DNA of 64,000 bases, taken from positions 799,126-863,125 of the forward strand of contig NC_034424.1 of NCBI RefSeq assembly GCF_002078875.1, read 5' to 3'. The position numbers and the translations under genes are program-made. Every line of letters begins with the position of its first letter. The first letter of the stretch is position 1. The notes below the pieces were generated by a model that was given only the letters and a program-made list of their open reading frames with translations, had not been told where the DNA came from and ran no database searches. Below, one piece after another: positions 38,001 through 48,072 of the stretch. The DNA is from Numida meleagris (lineage: Eukaryota > Chordata > Aves > Galliformes > Numididae).

Positions 38001-41000
38001 GGTCTTCATTTCTTCTCCATTTACTGTCAAACTGCCAGCAAATATGTAGTCAGGTATGACAATTTCCTGCTTATGTGTCATCTAGCTTCCAGCAAGGCCC
38101 AGTCTCACAAGTTGTTGGTTTATCTCCCAATCTATACCAACTGAGAGAAGAAGCAATCAGCCAAGTTTCCAGTGTCAGGAAGAAACAGTCATCACAAATC
38201 CTCTGCAGTCCAGATACTGCTCCCTCTGCAAGATCTGAAGGAAGAAGTCTGAACGATATGAAAACCTCCAAAATGACTTCTTTCTCCTCCCATCTTAATC
38301 GAATAGGATGTCGTGGCTTGTATCAGGGATGAACAGACTGACTGGTCGCAAATCCATGAGGCAGCATGAGACTTGGCTTTAGTCCTCTCACTCTCCAGCT
38401 GTACATTTCAAATTCAGGCCCCAGAGAGAAGGCTGCTCCATCTGACACTAGGCTGAGACAGAATTTGAGTCAGCGAGGCAAGACAGAGAAAAGAGTATTA
38501 GAACTAGCAGTCTGGAGTCATATGCTAATAACTCCCTGGAAAAATGTTTTACTTTAGCTCACCAGATGACAAATTCCCTCTGAAGACTAAACAACATGCG
38601 TAGAGATGATCACGTAGCTCCTCTGTTCTATTCTTGGTAAGAAGTCTTTGTTGTGGAACTCACTGCCTCGGGCTGATGAAAAAGCCAAGTTCAAGATATT
38701 TCCACAAATGAAAACACTGAATTGCTGGATGGTTACAAAAACCTACTGCCTCAAAATCTGCAGCAAGACTGCAGACAGCACTGTGGACAGATGATCCCCT
38801 AATCACTGCTACAGAACTTTTTCAACTTTCTCAGAAAGTATCTGAGATGCTTTCCCAGTTGAAGCTGACGCAATGAAGAAAGGAAGGGCACTAGAGGAGA
38901 TTGAGCTGTTCATGAATCTCCACCACGTCAAACTTAGTGAAGTGGCTCTTTATCCTTTTTTTAATCAGTGACCTTGAGGAACACCCTGAACTTCCTTAGA
39001 AGTTTTTAAATGATCCAGCAGTTAGTAGAAAAACGAAGCAACATAAAGATTAAGTCTCACTGGATGATCTCCAGTCACTTGGTAAACTGAGCGCACTGTG
39101 ATACAGGTTTTAATTAAAGGACGGAGGACTTCTCCCTGGCAGCAGAAGAGAAGAGCTTGGTGGTTGCAGTGCATGGTCATGATGATTGAAGAGGAGCTCC
39201 AAGAGCAACGCTTTGGCTGAAGTCACTGAGGAACCCTTTGGGTAGACCAACAGGGCACTCGTAAAGAGGATCAGGAAGATAAAGCTAACTCTTTGTTCCT
39301 TCCCTGGACCCTGAGCTGGTGTGTGTCATTCACAAAAGCTGTTAATAGACTGGAGAATAATCAGATGGGAAGGCAAAAGGATAAATAAAGGACATGAATA
39401 ACAAACCTTACACTGGAAATCTCAAGGTACTCACCTGGCTTAACTGGTCACCATGAAGTGACTTGATGGCAGCCTATACAAAGCTCTAGCAAAAGACGTG
39501 TGGTAGCTTGGTTCACCTATCAGACAAAGCTATAAAAAGATCCAGTGTCTGAAAGCTACAGCTGGATAATAAGTCATCAAAATAATTACCTTCACTGGTT
39601 GGCGTATCTTCTGTCCCACTTAACAGCAAGACTGTCTCTCTAAAACAAGTACTTCAACAATTAAGTCAAGGCAAGTCACAGCACGCTTAACTCCAGTCAG
39701 TCCAGAGATCAGTGGCTTCTCCTGGCTCTTCCAGCTTTGCTAAGAACTTCAAGCTCTAAGAACAGCAAACTGCGACAGTAAAGGGGAAAGTCTAGCAGAC
39801 ATTTCAACATGTCTCCCTGGAAGATACGTAAATCCACACTGCCACAATGCACCGCTATAACAGAACAAGTCACCAGATTCTCTGAGTAGCTTAGTTTACT
39901 GCAGGGAGAAGTTTTCACTAACAATCTGTGTATCATATTTCGTCAGAATGATCTTGCCAGGATGGATAGGAGATAGGGCTAAAATTGTCATTTGGATGGT
40001 TCAGATGGTATTATACCACTGCCACTGGAGAAAAACCTCTTTTTAATGGGCATGATGGAAAGGGATTCCTTAGCAATGGCCTGAAATTCCACACGTTAAA
40101 TGGAAACCTCAGCTATCAGAAACAGAACTTTCCAGAGGAAAAACTTAAGCGCTCAAATCTATCGAATTCTTCATGCGTTCTTTATACAAACATTTCTGTT
40201 GTATAAGAAATGCAGGCCAGTGCAGCCTGTTACTAAGGCACTTCAAGTTTAGAGAGTGGGAAAAAAATCTGAACTCACAAGTTTCACTCATTGAAATGGA
40301 GAAAGACACACAATTGGAATCCACATTTTTTTTCTTGGCTGGGCAGGACCTGAGGGGATACCAGACACACTACCACAAAGAACTGCTCTCCTTAAGAGAA
40401 AAAGCCCTGACAGCATCTGTCTTTAAGGAACACTGCAAGTGTTTCAACATTTTTGATGAACAAATTATATCCAGTGCCCTTCACAATAAGAAAAGTAATG
40501 GAGTGGTCAGGCTTTGTGAATTTCCATGAGCACCTCAGGCATCAGGGCGCAGGGAGGTCTGGCTGTCTCCTCAGAAGCCCAGAATGACCACAGGGCTGGC
40601 AGGGCAGTGGTCTCATGAGCCAGATTCCATCCTACAGCCTCAGCCAGGCAAGCACTGAGATGGCAGCCAGGTCAACCAGGAGTCTGGGACATCAGGAAGG
40701 TTCTCGGTGATGAAACACTTCCATGGTCAAGCTGACAAGTCAATTCACGGGTCAGAGGCAAGATCTGGTCTCATGAGAATCAGCAAGGTCAGACACAGCC
40801 CAGCAATCCTAAGAAGGTCCAGAGTGATGGGACAGGATTGAGGTAAAGCTAGGAAGTCAGGGTCTGATCAACAAGATCCACGGTCAGGCATGGGCATGAC
40901 TACAACTAGAAACAGATATCCTATAGGGCAGCACAGGCAGAGACTGACGCAGCTGAGCTGACACGGGCAGTGTGTGTGAGTGGAGACCTCATGTGAGGCT

Positions 41001-44000
41001 GCTCAGAGCCATCAAGACTTATTAGCACACTGAGGGCCCTGGCATCACTCCAGATTTTCATTCCAGAAGCAATGGCTGTGGATAGCTGTGCAGACTTCAG
41101 AGTTCTCAACACACGCGTCCATGACTGTGGAGTCTGTTGCCATATCTGCAGTTAGCAGAAAATCCCGGACTTAGGAAGCTAAAACCTCACCTCAGAGACT
41201 TTTCCAGCCTCTCCACATCCCTAACGCACTAGGTTTTCTCAGCACTGTAAGCACAACATCTAAGAGCATTGGCAATAGCACAGCCACCCTCAAACGTGGG
41301 ACAATGAACACGCCTAGCAATCCTACAATTCATTTTTTTGGAAACAGCCTCTGACACCCTTCCTAGAGTGAGCAGACCTGTTGGCTAACAAAAACATTGT
41401 AAGTATCAGTATTCTAAAAGTGTAACAACTCCGTTCTAACTTCAGGAAAAAGCCCTGTCTCCTCACTACCAAAAGGGGACTTCTGAAGGAGACATTTGGC
41501 ATTAGCAATTCCAGCGAACCCCACAGCAGAGTGCTTTTCCAGACAGCAGGTATCGAGCAGCACTGACCAAAAATTATCCTGGAAGGCTCCATTGACTCTG
41601 CAGGATATGAGTCTTTGTTTTAGCCTCTTTTCAATAATTTTTAATCCATTATCACAGAAAAACAGAAAGACAGGCTCCGGAAGGGAAGTTTGCACTCCAG
41701 CAGAGAGACCCAAAAAGCTGATCTGGTGATGCTGAAACGCATTCCTTATCCTGTAAGGCTAATTTTTCAGCATTTGCCATATAACCACGAGGGCAAGGCT
41801 AAGGTAAAGACAGACTCTCAGCTTTACCTCCTGTGACTGCTAGGGGCTGAGAAAAGCCAGTTGTGCACTGCATCAGAAACCTGGTGTTCCCAGCTACCTC
41901 ACAGGACCTTGGTTTATAGGAAGAGCAGAGTCTGAGCAGTAGCAAGGTGGAAGGACGTACTGGCCAGCCTGCCTGGGAGCTAATCACACCCTCTCCTGTA
42001 CGCTCATCAGGGTTAGTGGTTTGTCACTGTAAATCATAAATCTTACTGGTCATGGCAACTAAGAGAGGAAAAAAAAATGTAAAAAAAAAAGAAAAAAGTT
42101 TATAAGGAGGATTTAAACCTTACGGTAGTATTATCCTGATCTGTTCTTAAGTGTCCTCTTAGTTAAAGATATTTGCTGTAAGGACTGGACATGTCCTCTC
42201 TGTGACTGCTGGCCTAATCTGAAGTAGGGACAGGTTTTTTCTTCTTTGCAAAGGCTACTACACAAACCATGGCCCAAGAATGGCTCCAACCTCAGCATTC
42301 AAAAAGAAGTGCCACCTCCTCCAACACTTGTGACTACTGGGAAAGCCATACCTTCCTGCTTGACAAATCCCTGCCCTAGACAGCGGAGATCCTGACTCTT
42401 TAGGGCTCAGGTTTTAACTCAGCAGCTCTCCTGGCACTTGGTTTTCTGACTTCTCCCACATTACTGTTTCAGATTGTCCTGACTTACAGCAGCCAAACAA
42501 CATACATCAGGCTCACAGCACAAGCCCTAAGCCTTATGCTGGGCAGATGATCCCACAGCTGCACTCTGCACAAGAAGAAGTATCTGCATGGAGCATTTCT
42601 ATCTGCAGTCAGACCTGCACAGCCTGCTTCAGGCAAATTCCTCTCAAAGAACAATGGTTGTGTTTTTCCTTTATACTGGATAGCCTGGACCTGGAACCAG
42701 CAGCTGCAGCCTATTATTACAGATGGCTGTGAGGGTGGAGAGATATCCTCACTGATAAATACCTTTGAAATGGGATGTACCGGGAAGATAACGATCTGTT
42801 CTTGTTGAGCAGAGACTCAATGTACACTACTCACAGCACACTGTTCCTTAGCTATAAAACCACTAAGTTTCTTTGATTATCTGTACATGGGTGGATTAAA
42901 GACACCAAAGCCTCAGTGTCTTTGGGTCCATCTATACTACGAGATTGAGCTTCAACTCCAGCAGCTTTTCTGAGCATCTGAAGACACCCAAGTTAAGACT
43001 GCTGCCTGCTCTGGGAAGTGGAATCTGAGGGTGCAGGGATATTTAGGAATAACTGTTACATGTACAAACACAAGCACTGCGATAGTTCCCATGGACAGAT
43101 GGGAGATAAGAAGATAAACTGTGTGAGGGTGGTGGCAGAGGTTTTCTATGCCCCACATCTTCTACCATTGTCCTGGTCTATCTCCATACCCCAGAGAACA
43201 TACATGGGAGCTGTCAAGAGCCACCAAGCCTTGACCTACCTTCAAAGTGGTGGTTTGGTGGACTATGTTCCCAATTTATTTCTGTGTATGTCTAAAACTA
43301 AAGCTGCCTTATTATAATAACTTTAGAGCCCAACTGAAACTCATTTTGGTGAGTAAGGAGTGTGCACTCCCCCTGCTGGCTGCAGATGAGCAGCTAACAA
43401 AACCAACTTCATATAATGAGCTCAGTTCATCCATCACCACCATCAGCCAAAATGCTGGCAGCTGGGCAAACACAGGCAAAAGAGCAACTATGCTGGCTCA
43501 CAGCATAAGAACCGCAATGCAGCACAGGGCAATGCTATGAAAAAAGCATGAAGTTCAGGGGCAAATAACTTCTCTGCATACTTTTAAAGCATCTAAAACC
43601 AGCACGTAGCAAGAGTTTCTCAACTACTTTTACTAGACCGTTGCACTGAATTACACTTAATTGCTCATTACAACCTCCCCTTTGCCTGGGGAGTGCAGAT
43701 CGTAGTGTCATGCAGTCTGCTGAGAACTGCCTTTTCCCGAGCTCCCTGAAATAAATATTTTATTGCCTGTGATTTAGTAGCAAGCTGCCAAGGTAATTCA
43801 CATGATTTTGAAAACCAGTTTGAACTTGCCGTCTGCAACAGTTTCTCAGAAGCTCCTAAGAAAGATGCTTCCCCGCTAGGATGTATGTTCATTATTTAGG
43901 GGATGCTAGAAAAGTTTGTACATCTCTCCCTTACGTACAGTTTAGGTACTGGAGCTTTTAGTTGAGCAACAAAATGAAGTATCAAGCCCCAAGGAACACA

Positions 44001-47000
44001 TGAAGAACGGCATGGGCTTTGGTTAAAGTTCAGTGACGTCAGACACCTAACAGTAACAGGGTTCCTGTACGAGGAGATTCCAGCTCAGCTTTGCAGTGCC
44101 CTGGTCAGCACAAGAGCTGCAGCCTGCCAGCTGCAACCCCACAGGGTCCAGTGGAAGGATCCACAGAAATGACACTCTCTCCTGCAGCCCTCATCTTTAT
44201 CACCAACCACTGTATATCATAGTCTGTAACGAAAGATTTCCAGCAGGATACTCACTAATAGGTGCATGCAGTGCCACGTGTTCCTGGTATGGAGTGTAGT
44301 ATTTGTACTGCTTGCCACAGAATTCACAGGTATAATTGCCAGTTTCTGTGAAGACGAAATACATTCAAAAAATCAGGAAGGAGTGCAGCAGCAACCTCTC
44401 ACAAAATCACTGACTTCTTGACTCTTTACATAGAAACTGGGCCAGGTGAGAAAAAGAACACTGGAGCATTTTCCTCTTGCACTGGGAACTTAACTGCCCT
44501 ATAATTGCCCTAAAATTCTTTTCCCCCAAAAAGGCAGCAGTGGAAGCAAGTGTCCAGTGATGGGCCAACTCCAGCAGAACTGAACAAGGCACACGAGATT
44601 GTCTGAGATTTCAGCAGGTAAGCATGTAAAGCAAAGGAGAGAATCCATTTTTAAAGTGTACACTACAGACAATTTTGTCTTCTATTTACAGATGGTTTGT
44701 GATGCATGGACAACAGGGACAGTCAAGTCAGGAAACAGAGTTGTCAAGTTTAAGTCTTAATTACAGAATGTTTATATTGGAATTGATTTCTCTTGCAGGA
44801 AAGAGAGAAGGTTTTCTGTGCCAATCTGTGCTTTGGGGGTACTTGAAAAAATGAAGTAGTGTAACCATGCACAAATACCACCTGTTCCTGCCAGTACTGG
44901 GAAGTACAGAATTGACTGTACTTCCATCAACTATCCGAAACGGAGAAGAACTTAAAGGGCAAAATCTGGACCCTTTGTTTCACTTCGATGTGTTTGATGA
45001 ACCCACTGCAGAGGCAGCATGCATGCAAACACTGCCAACTCTGCCAATACACCTGAGGACCCTCTTTAATCACTACCACTTTGTTTTGCTTTTCAACTTC
45101 TTCCCTCTTCTCTTAGCAGAGCACTTGAACACAAAACATCACAAAGCTGCATTACTCGGGGCTAGGGCTGGTGATAGCTGGAGTTCACTTGAACCTCAAG
45201 CTATCTTTCACCACCCCTGAGGTCCCAACACCTGTGCTAATGCCAGATTTGAAACCCTCGTGCTTCCTCTTTCAGGCGTGAAGCTCTAAAACAACTCATA
45301 CTTGGACCAATCTTCTGGAACGGTTCCGGCTCCTCTTCCTTCACTTCATCTGCTGCTATGACGGCCTGGTCATAGGGGTCTGCAAGAGAACAGAACCGGC
45401 ATGAGAGCTGACAACACCCTCGGGTTTTCCTTCTACAACTGCATAGGCACTGAATGCTCCTGCATCTGTAATGGTATTTTGATCTGTAACAAGATTGCAA
45501 GACATGAATTACAAACCCAGTGATCCCTCTGTCTGACTTGTCCCTCCTCCACCTCAGGTGCCCTAGGCAGATAAGAACCCCCTTCCAGCCCAGTAACCTG
45601 CCTTGCAGATAAATAATGTGTTGGATTTTTCTTGAAGAAACACTGAACGAACAGAGGCCCATTTACCTTTTCTGATTTTCTTCCAGTGCATCTCCCACCT
45701 AAAGATGTTTTAATGTCTGAAAGTGGGCACAGTAATGCAGTCTGCAAGCAAGTCAGCCACCAGATACTGACCAGTGACGTTCTAACATCTCACAGCACAG
45801 CTCAAAGCAAATCAGAATCCAACCCATTTTACAGAATAATTTATGCCTTGAACGAGTCACTAAATCACCTGAGACATGGAACACATGTTTCTTTGATTTT
45901 TCAGAAGCCTGATCAATTGTATTTGTAACAAAAGCCTGGTATCTACTAGGGCTGGGCATTAACCTATGGGGTGTACACGCCAGGGAGGATCAGAGGATGC
46001 TTCTTTCCCACTGCAATCAGTGACAGAACTCCCTGGACTCCTAACAAGAGTAGAATCAGACGTGCTGTGCCTGAACTTCTGAATGCTTGAAAAGGTTTGT
46101 GAAATAAAGCACACGAAGGATCTCAGCTTACCTGCCCGGTTTTCTGGGGCCCCTTCCACACTAAAAACTAACACAGAATAGAAAAAGGAGGGGAAGAAAC
46201 AAAAGAGAAATTAAATCCTCTTAAATGGCCGTGTTTTCCTCCTGTATTTCACGCACCGCTTCAGCATGTTTCAGCCCCACAGAATACACCAGGCTCTGTG
46301 CCCCAGTCCCTCCTCTTCCCATCAGCATCCACACAGGAACTATTTAAGCATGCCCAGCCCTAAAATACAAAGATTGTCATGGCCTTTGTTCCGACATGCA
46401 CACAGCCCGATGGGAAGTTCAGATGCACACCAGCTTCACACTTGTGTTTGCTGAGACACATCTGGTCCCCTGGTGGATCTGTGATGGACACCGGTCTTGC
46501 AAGAAACAAGTGGAAACTATGTCCAAAGCCCTCTCATAAGCCTAGGTAGAGCTCCCTGAGCCACAGCTGTGTCTGCTCCTCTCAGAAATAGCTGCATGTC
46601 TGTCTTGTAGTGACTTTTAGCCCCACTCATTTAACTCTGCTGAGGGTGTGGCGGTGGTACTGCAAGAGAGCACGGGCTGCTCTTTGAGTGCATTTAGACA
46701 GGAAACCTTTCTGGATAACATTTACTGTAAAAAAACACTTGCTTTTTTGAGATGCTCCAGCTAATCGAAACCTCCTACCAAGCCTCCTTCCCACTCCTGC
46801 CAGGTGAGGAGCAGCACTGACAGGCAGGCAGCATGTGCAACAAGGGTTTGCAGTAGCTGTGGGCTCCACCTCGAGGGGCTTTAAATGCCCTGCAAGTGCA
46901 GGCAGGAAAATGAAAGACAGCATGTTGCTGTTTCTATTCCCTCCAGCAGAGAAAAATGAAACACGGTGCTTCTGGAGGAGGGTGACTGCTTCTGTGTGAA

Positions 47001-48072
47001 TGTCACCGCCTCTACCACAACTAAATTCGCATAGGAAGAATTGGCCTGACAACTGTATCAGGTCACTACCACAGTGATTAGCAAGAATGAAACAACGTTT
47101 CTCAACTCTGAAACACCGCTTGTCACTGAGGAGCACGTTAGGAACAAACCTGTGAAGTCAGAAACCAAAAGGCAAACAACTCTTGCCTAGCCAGCAGCCA
47201 AACTGATCATTTACCTTGGGGCTCTCAGCTCTAACAAATCCGCCTTAACCGTGAACCGGAATACAGACGGGGGACTGCAAGGACCACAGGTCCCAGCAGA
47301 GGGTGTTGTTTTGATGCACGCAGAGAATGCAGCCTTCTCCCTGCAGAGCCTGGGGACTGTGCCTCCCCTGACAAAGGCAAGCGAGGGATGCTGCGACACA
47401 TCCACAGGTCAGGGCTGTGGGGTCCTGCAGGACCACATTTGGCCTTCTTCAGAGTCACATGGCACTGACTTCTCATTCTACCTTAGGTATCTAAGCATCA
47501 AAACAGTACTCACCATCCACGGCATGCAGGTCTCTGTGCTCTTGGAAGCAGCTATAATATTTGTATTTTTTCCCGCAAATGTCACACGTGTACCTAAAGT
47601 TGTCTGTAGGAAAAGAAAACAGGCCACTTTAGAAACCTCCAAGTAAAAAGCAAGTGCTCCAGACAACACTGCTCAGTCACACTCCCCATGCAGTTATGTC
47701 CATCCCATGTGCCCTATGGAATTTCTTAGGCACGCAGACAGCCGCTGCTTTGCACCAACCCTGGCCAGCACCACACTTACGTTCCACGTTTTTATTTCAC
47801 ACTCAGGCAGCTGTGCTCTCCAGTGAAGCCCCATGAGACCTCACAGCAGGCCCCGCTGAAATCTCCTTCAGAAGCACAGGGTCACAGAACGGGCAGGATG
47901 GGGATGAACTGGCAGAACTGAACTCAGAGCCTAGGTATGCACTGTTAGAAGCCGAAGTCAGAACACGCCACCTAAAGGCAGGGACAGGCTGTGTGCGTGC
48001 TCCTACCGCCCCTGGTTCTCACTGCTGCTGCCAGCCACTTACTATCTGCACACGGGGTCCTGCATGGGCACG
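18489..48072 (-). CDS. ZNF618: Zinc finger protein 618, hAT-transposase-derived C-terminus (N-terminus incomplete)
   Basis: Coding exons in transcript order on the minus strand are 48043-48072 (tentative), 47514-47603, 46132-46167, 45302-45379, 44252-44345, 36449-36696, 33038-33118, 26010-26087, 21107-21208 and 18489-20002. The nine firm exons join in frame for 772 residues plus stop. Three exons each carry one C2H2 finger of form C-x2-C-x12-H-x3-H. The large last exon encodes a hAT-transposase-like body ending in the hAT dimerisation region (L-A-F-W-L-L-A-V-P-A, then K-R-R-R-L-L-S-P-E). Product identity comes from extended similarity to vertebrate ZNF618, ending S-N-M-L. Human ZNF618 is a nuclear partner of UHRF2 linked to 5-hydroxymethylcytosine recognition. 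The same role here is inferred. Roughly the first fifth of the protein is not located; it may lie in the 48-63 kb interval in short exons I missed, or beyond the window. Confidence 0.92.
20003..21106 (-). other. ZNF618: ZNF618 last intron
   Basis: An intron of 1.1 kb with a small palindrome and imperfect tandem block at 20860-20960. Nothing else is recognised. Confidence 0.85.
20860..20960. repeat. Imperfect tandem/inverted repeat block
   Basis: Variants of a unit containing TAGTGGAATGGTG recur three to four times. Inside is a hairpin with perfect 9-nt arms GACACTAGT (20896-20904) and ACTAGTGTC (20910-20918) around a 5-nt loop. Confidence 0.75.
21107..21208 (-). CDS. ZNF618: ZNF618 linker exon
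   Basis: The acceptor is CCCCACAG|CTGACAATG and the donor is AACAACA|GTACGT, phase 1 on both sides (102 nt). It encodes a polar linker (D-N-E-N-N-I-A-S-S, then V-V-E-E-K-W-K-P-Q) between the third finger and the hAT-like body, as in other ZNF618 proteins. Confidence 0.93.
21209..26009 (-). other. ZNF618: ZNF618 intron
   Basis: Intron of 4.8 kb. No CR1 copy, exon or other recognisable feature was seen. Confidence 0.8.
26010..26087 (-). CDS. ZNF618: ZNF618 exon: third C2H2 zinc finger
   Basis: The acceptor is CCAAACAG|AGCCTT and the donor is CATGCAG|GTAAGC, phase 1 on both sides (78 nt). It encodes E-P-Y-T-C-G-A-C-G, then L-L-E-H-M-Q-S-H, a C-x2-C-x12-H-x3-H finger complete on one exon. Confidence 0.95.
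26088..33037 (-). other. ZNF618: ZNF618 intron
   Basis: Intron of 6.9 kb. An AT-rich, CpG-poor block at about 26750-27100 could be an old non-coding element. Otherwise nothing is recognised. Confidence 0.75.
33038..33118 (-). CDS. ZNF618: ZNF618 linker exon
   Basis: The acceptor is ACCCAGCAG|AAAGTGC and the donor is CTCCAGCG|GTAAGT, phase 1 on both sides (81 nt). It encodes E-S-A-F-S-R-R-V-E-G-K-A-Q, then N-S-N-S-Q-N-S-S, a Ser/Asn-rich linker conserved in vertebrate ZNF618. Confidence 0.94.
33119..36448 (-). other. ZNF618: ZNF618 intron with SINE-like remnants
   Basis: Intron of 3.3 kb. A tRNA-like B box GGTTCAAATCCTGGC near 34651 and the surrounding 34.58-34.80 kb resemble a MIR/tRNA-derived SINE. 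Its boundaries are unclear. Confidence 0.6.
36449..36696 (-). CDS. ZNF618: ZNF618 exon: Ser/Pro-rich linker, entered in phase 2
   Basis: The donor is ATCACAG|GTACCA. The preferred acceptor is CCCAGAAG|GCACAC, giving 248 nt and the reading H-T-S-W-E-L-T-D-C-P-R-T-S-S-E-C. That aligns without a gap with the corresponding region of human ZNF618 as I recall it. A CAG three bases earlier would add one codon (NAGNAG acceptor), and CACTAG at 36658-36663 is a third option. Every in-frame acceptor leaves one base, so the previous exon must end in phase 2. L-L-H-R-T-P and A-P-N-S-G-S-P support identity. Confidence 0.85.
36697..44251 (-). other. ZNF618: ZNF618 intron (longest confirmed, 7.6 kb)
   Basis: An inverted SINE-like B-box sequence lies just downstream of the neighbouring exon, near 36.18 kb. 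Within this intron I see no repeat of known family. Several good donor-like sites (36802, 39433, 39590) are not joined to an exon in the right phase. Confidence 0.7.
44252..44345 (-). CDS. ZNF618: ZNF618 exon: second C2H2 zinc finger, two overlapping donors
   Basis: The acceptor is TTCACAG|AAACTGG. It encodes K-T-G-N-Y-T-C-E-F-C-G-K-Q, then Y-Q-E-H-V-A-L-H-A-P-I-S, a canonical C2H2 finger. The 3' end reads ATTAGTGAGTATCC. The strong donor A|GTGAGT ends the exon at 44256 in phase 1, and the weaker GA|GTATCC ends it at 44252 in phase 2. Only phase 2 reads into exon 36449-36696. Only phase 1 reads into exon 33038-33118. Both ends may be used. Confidence 0.93.
44346..45301 (-). other. ZNF618: ZNF618 intron
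   Basis: Intron of about 0.96 kb. No recognisable repeat or other feature. Confidence 0.85.
45302..45379 (-). CDS. ZNF618: ZNF618 acidic linker exon
   Basis: The acceptor is CTCTTGCAG|ACCCC and the donor is GGTCCAA|GTATGA, phase 1 on both sides (78 nt). It encodes D-P-Y-D-Q-A-V-I-A-A-D-E-V-K-E-E-E-P-E-P, an acidic spacer between fingers 1 and 2. Confidence 0.94.
45380..46131 (-). other. ZNF618: ZNF618 intron
   Basis: Intron of about 0.75 kb. Nothing recognisable. Confidence 0.85.
46132..46167 (-). CDS. ZNF618: ZNF618 36-nt small exon
   Basis: The acceptor is CTGTGTTAG|TTTTTAG and the donor is CGGGCAG|GTAAGC, phase 1 on both sides. It encodes V-F-S-V-E-G-A-P-E-N-R-A across its joints. A second AG sits inside the exon start (TTTTTAG|TGTGG) but would break the frame. 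Confidence 0.93.
46168..47513 (-). other. ZNF618: ZNF618 intron
   Basis: Intron of 1.35 kb with no recognisable feature. Confidence 0.85.
47514..47603 (-). CDS. ZNF618: ZNF618 exon: first C2H2 zinc finger
   Basis: The acceptor is TTTTCCTACAG|ACAAC and the donor is GTGGATG|GTGAGT, phase 1 on both sides (90 nt). It encodes F-R-Y-T-C-D-I-C-G-K-K, then F-Q-E-H-R-D-L-H-A-V-D, a canonical C2H2 finger highly similar to finger 2 (shared K-Y-K-Y-Y). Confidence 0.96.
48043..48072 (-). CDS. ZNF618: Tentative ZNF618 30-nt exon
   Basis: A run GTGTTTGTTCCAG|CGTGCC is followed by GCAGATA|GTAAGT, phase 1 on both sides. It would encode C-P-C-R-T-P-C-A-D-N and join to N-F-R-Y-T-C. The A-D just before the first finger resembles other ZNF618 sequences as I recall them, but the Cys-rich part does not. 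A shorter exon starting at ATGCAG|GACC is also possible. It may be intron noise. Confidence 0.35.

Noticed and set aside
39598..39640. Candidate 42-nt ZNF618 exon with a GACAG acceptor and GAAG|GTAATT donor.
   Set aside because: It is open and symmetric in phase 1, but it does not solve the phase-2 need of the next exon and resembles nothing in the family.
44256..44345. Using only the strong GTGAGT donor for the second finger exon.
   Set aside because: It leaves phase 1, from which every acceptor of the 36.4 kb exon is out of frame or hits a stop. I therefore kept the phase-2 donor as well and reported the conflict.
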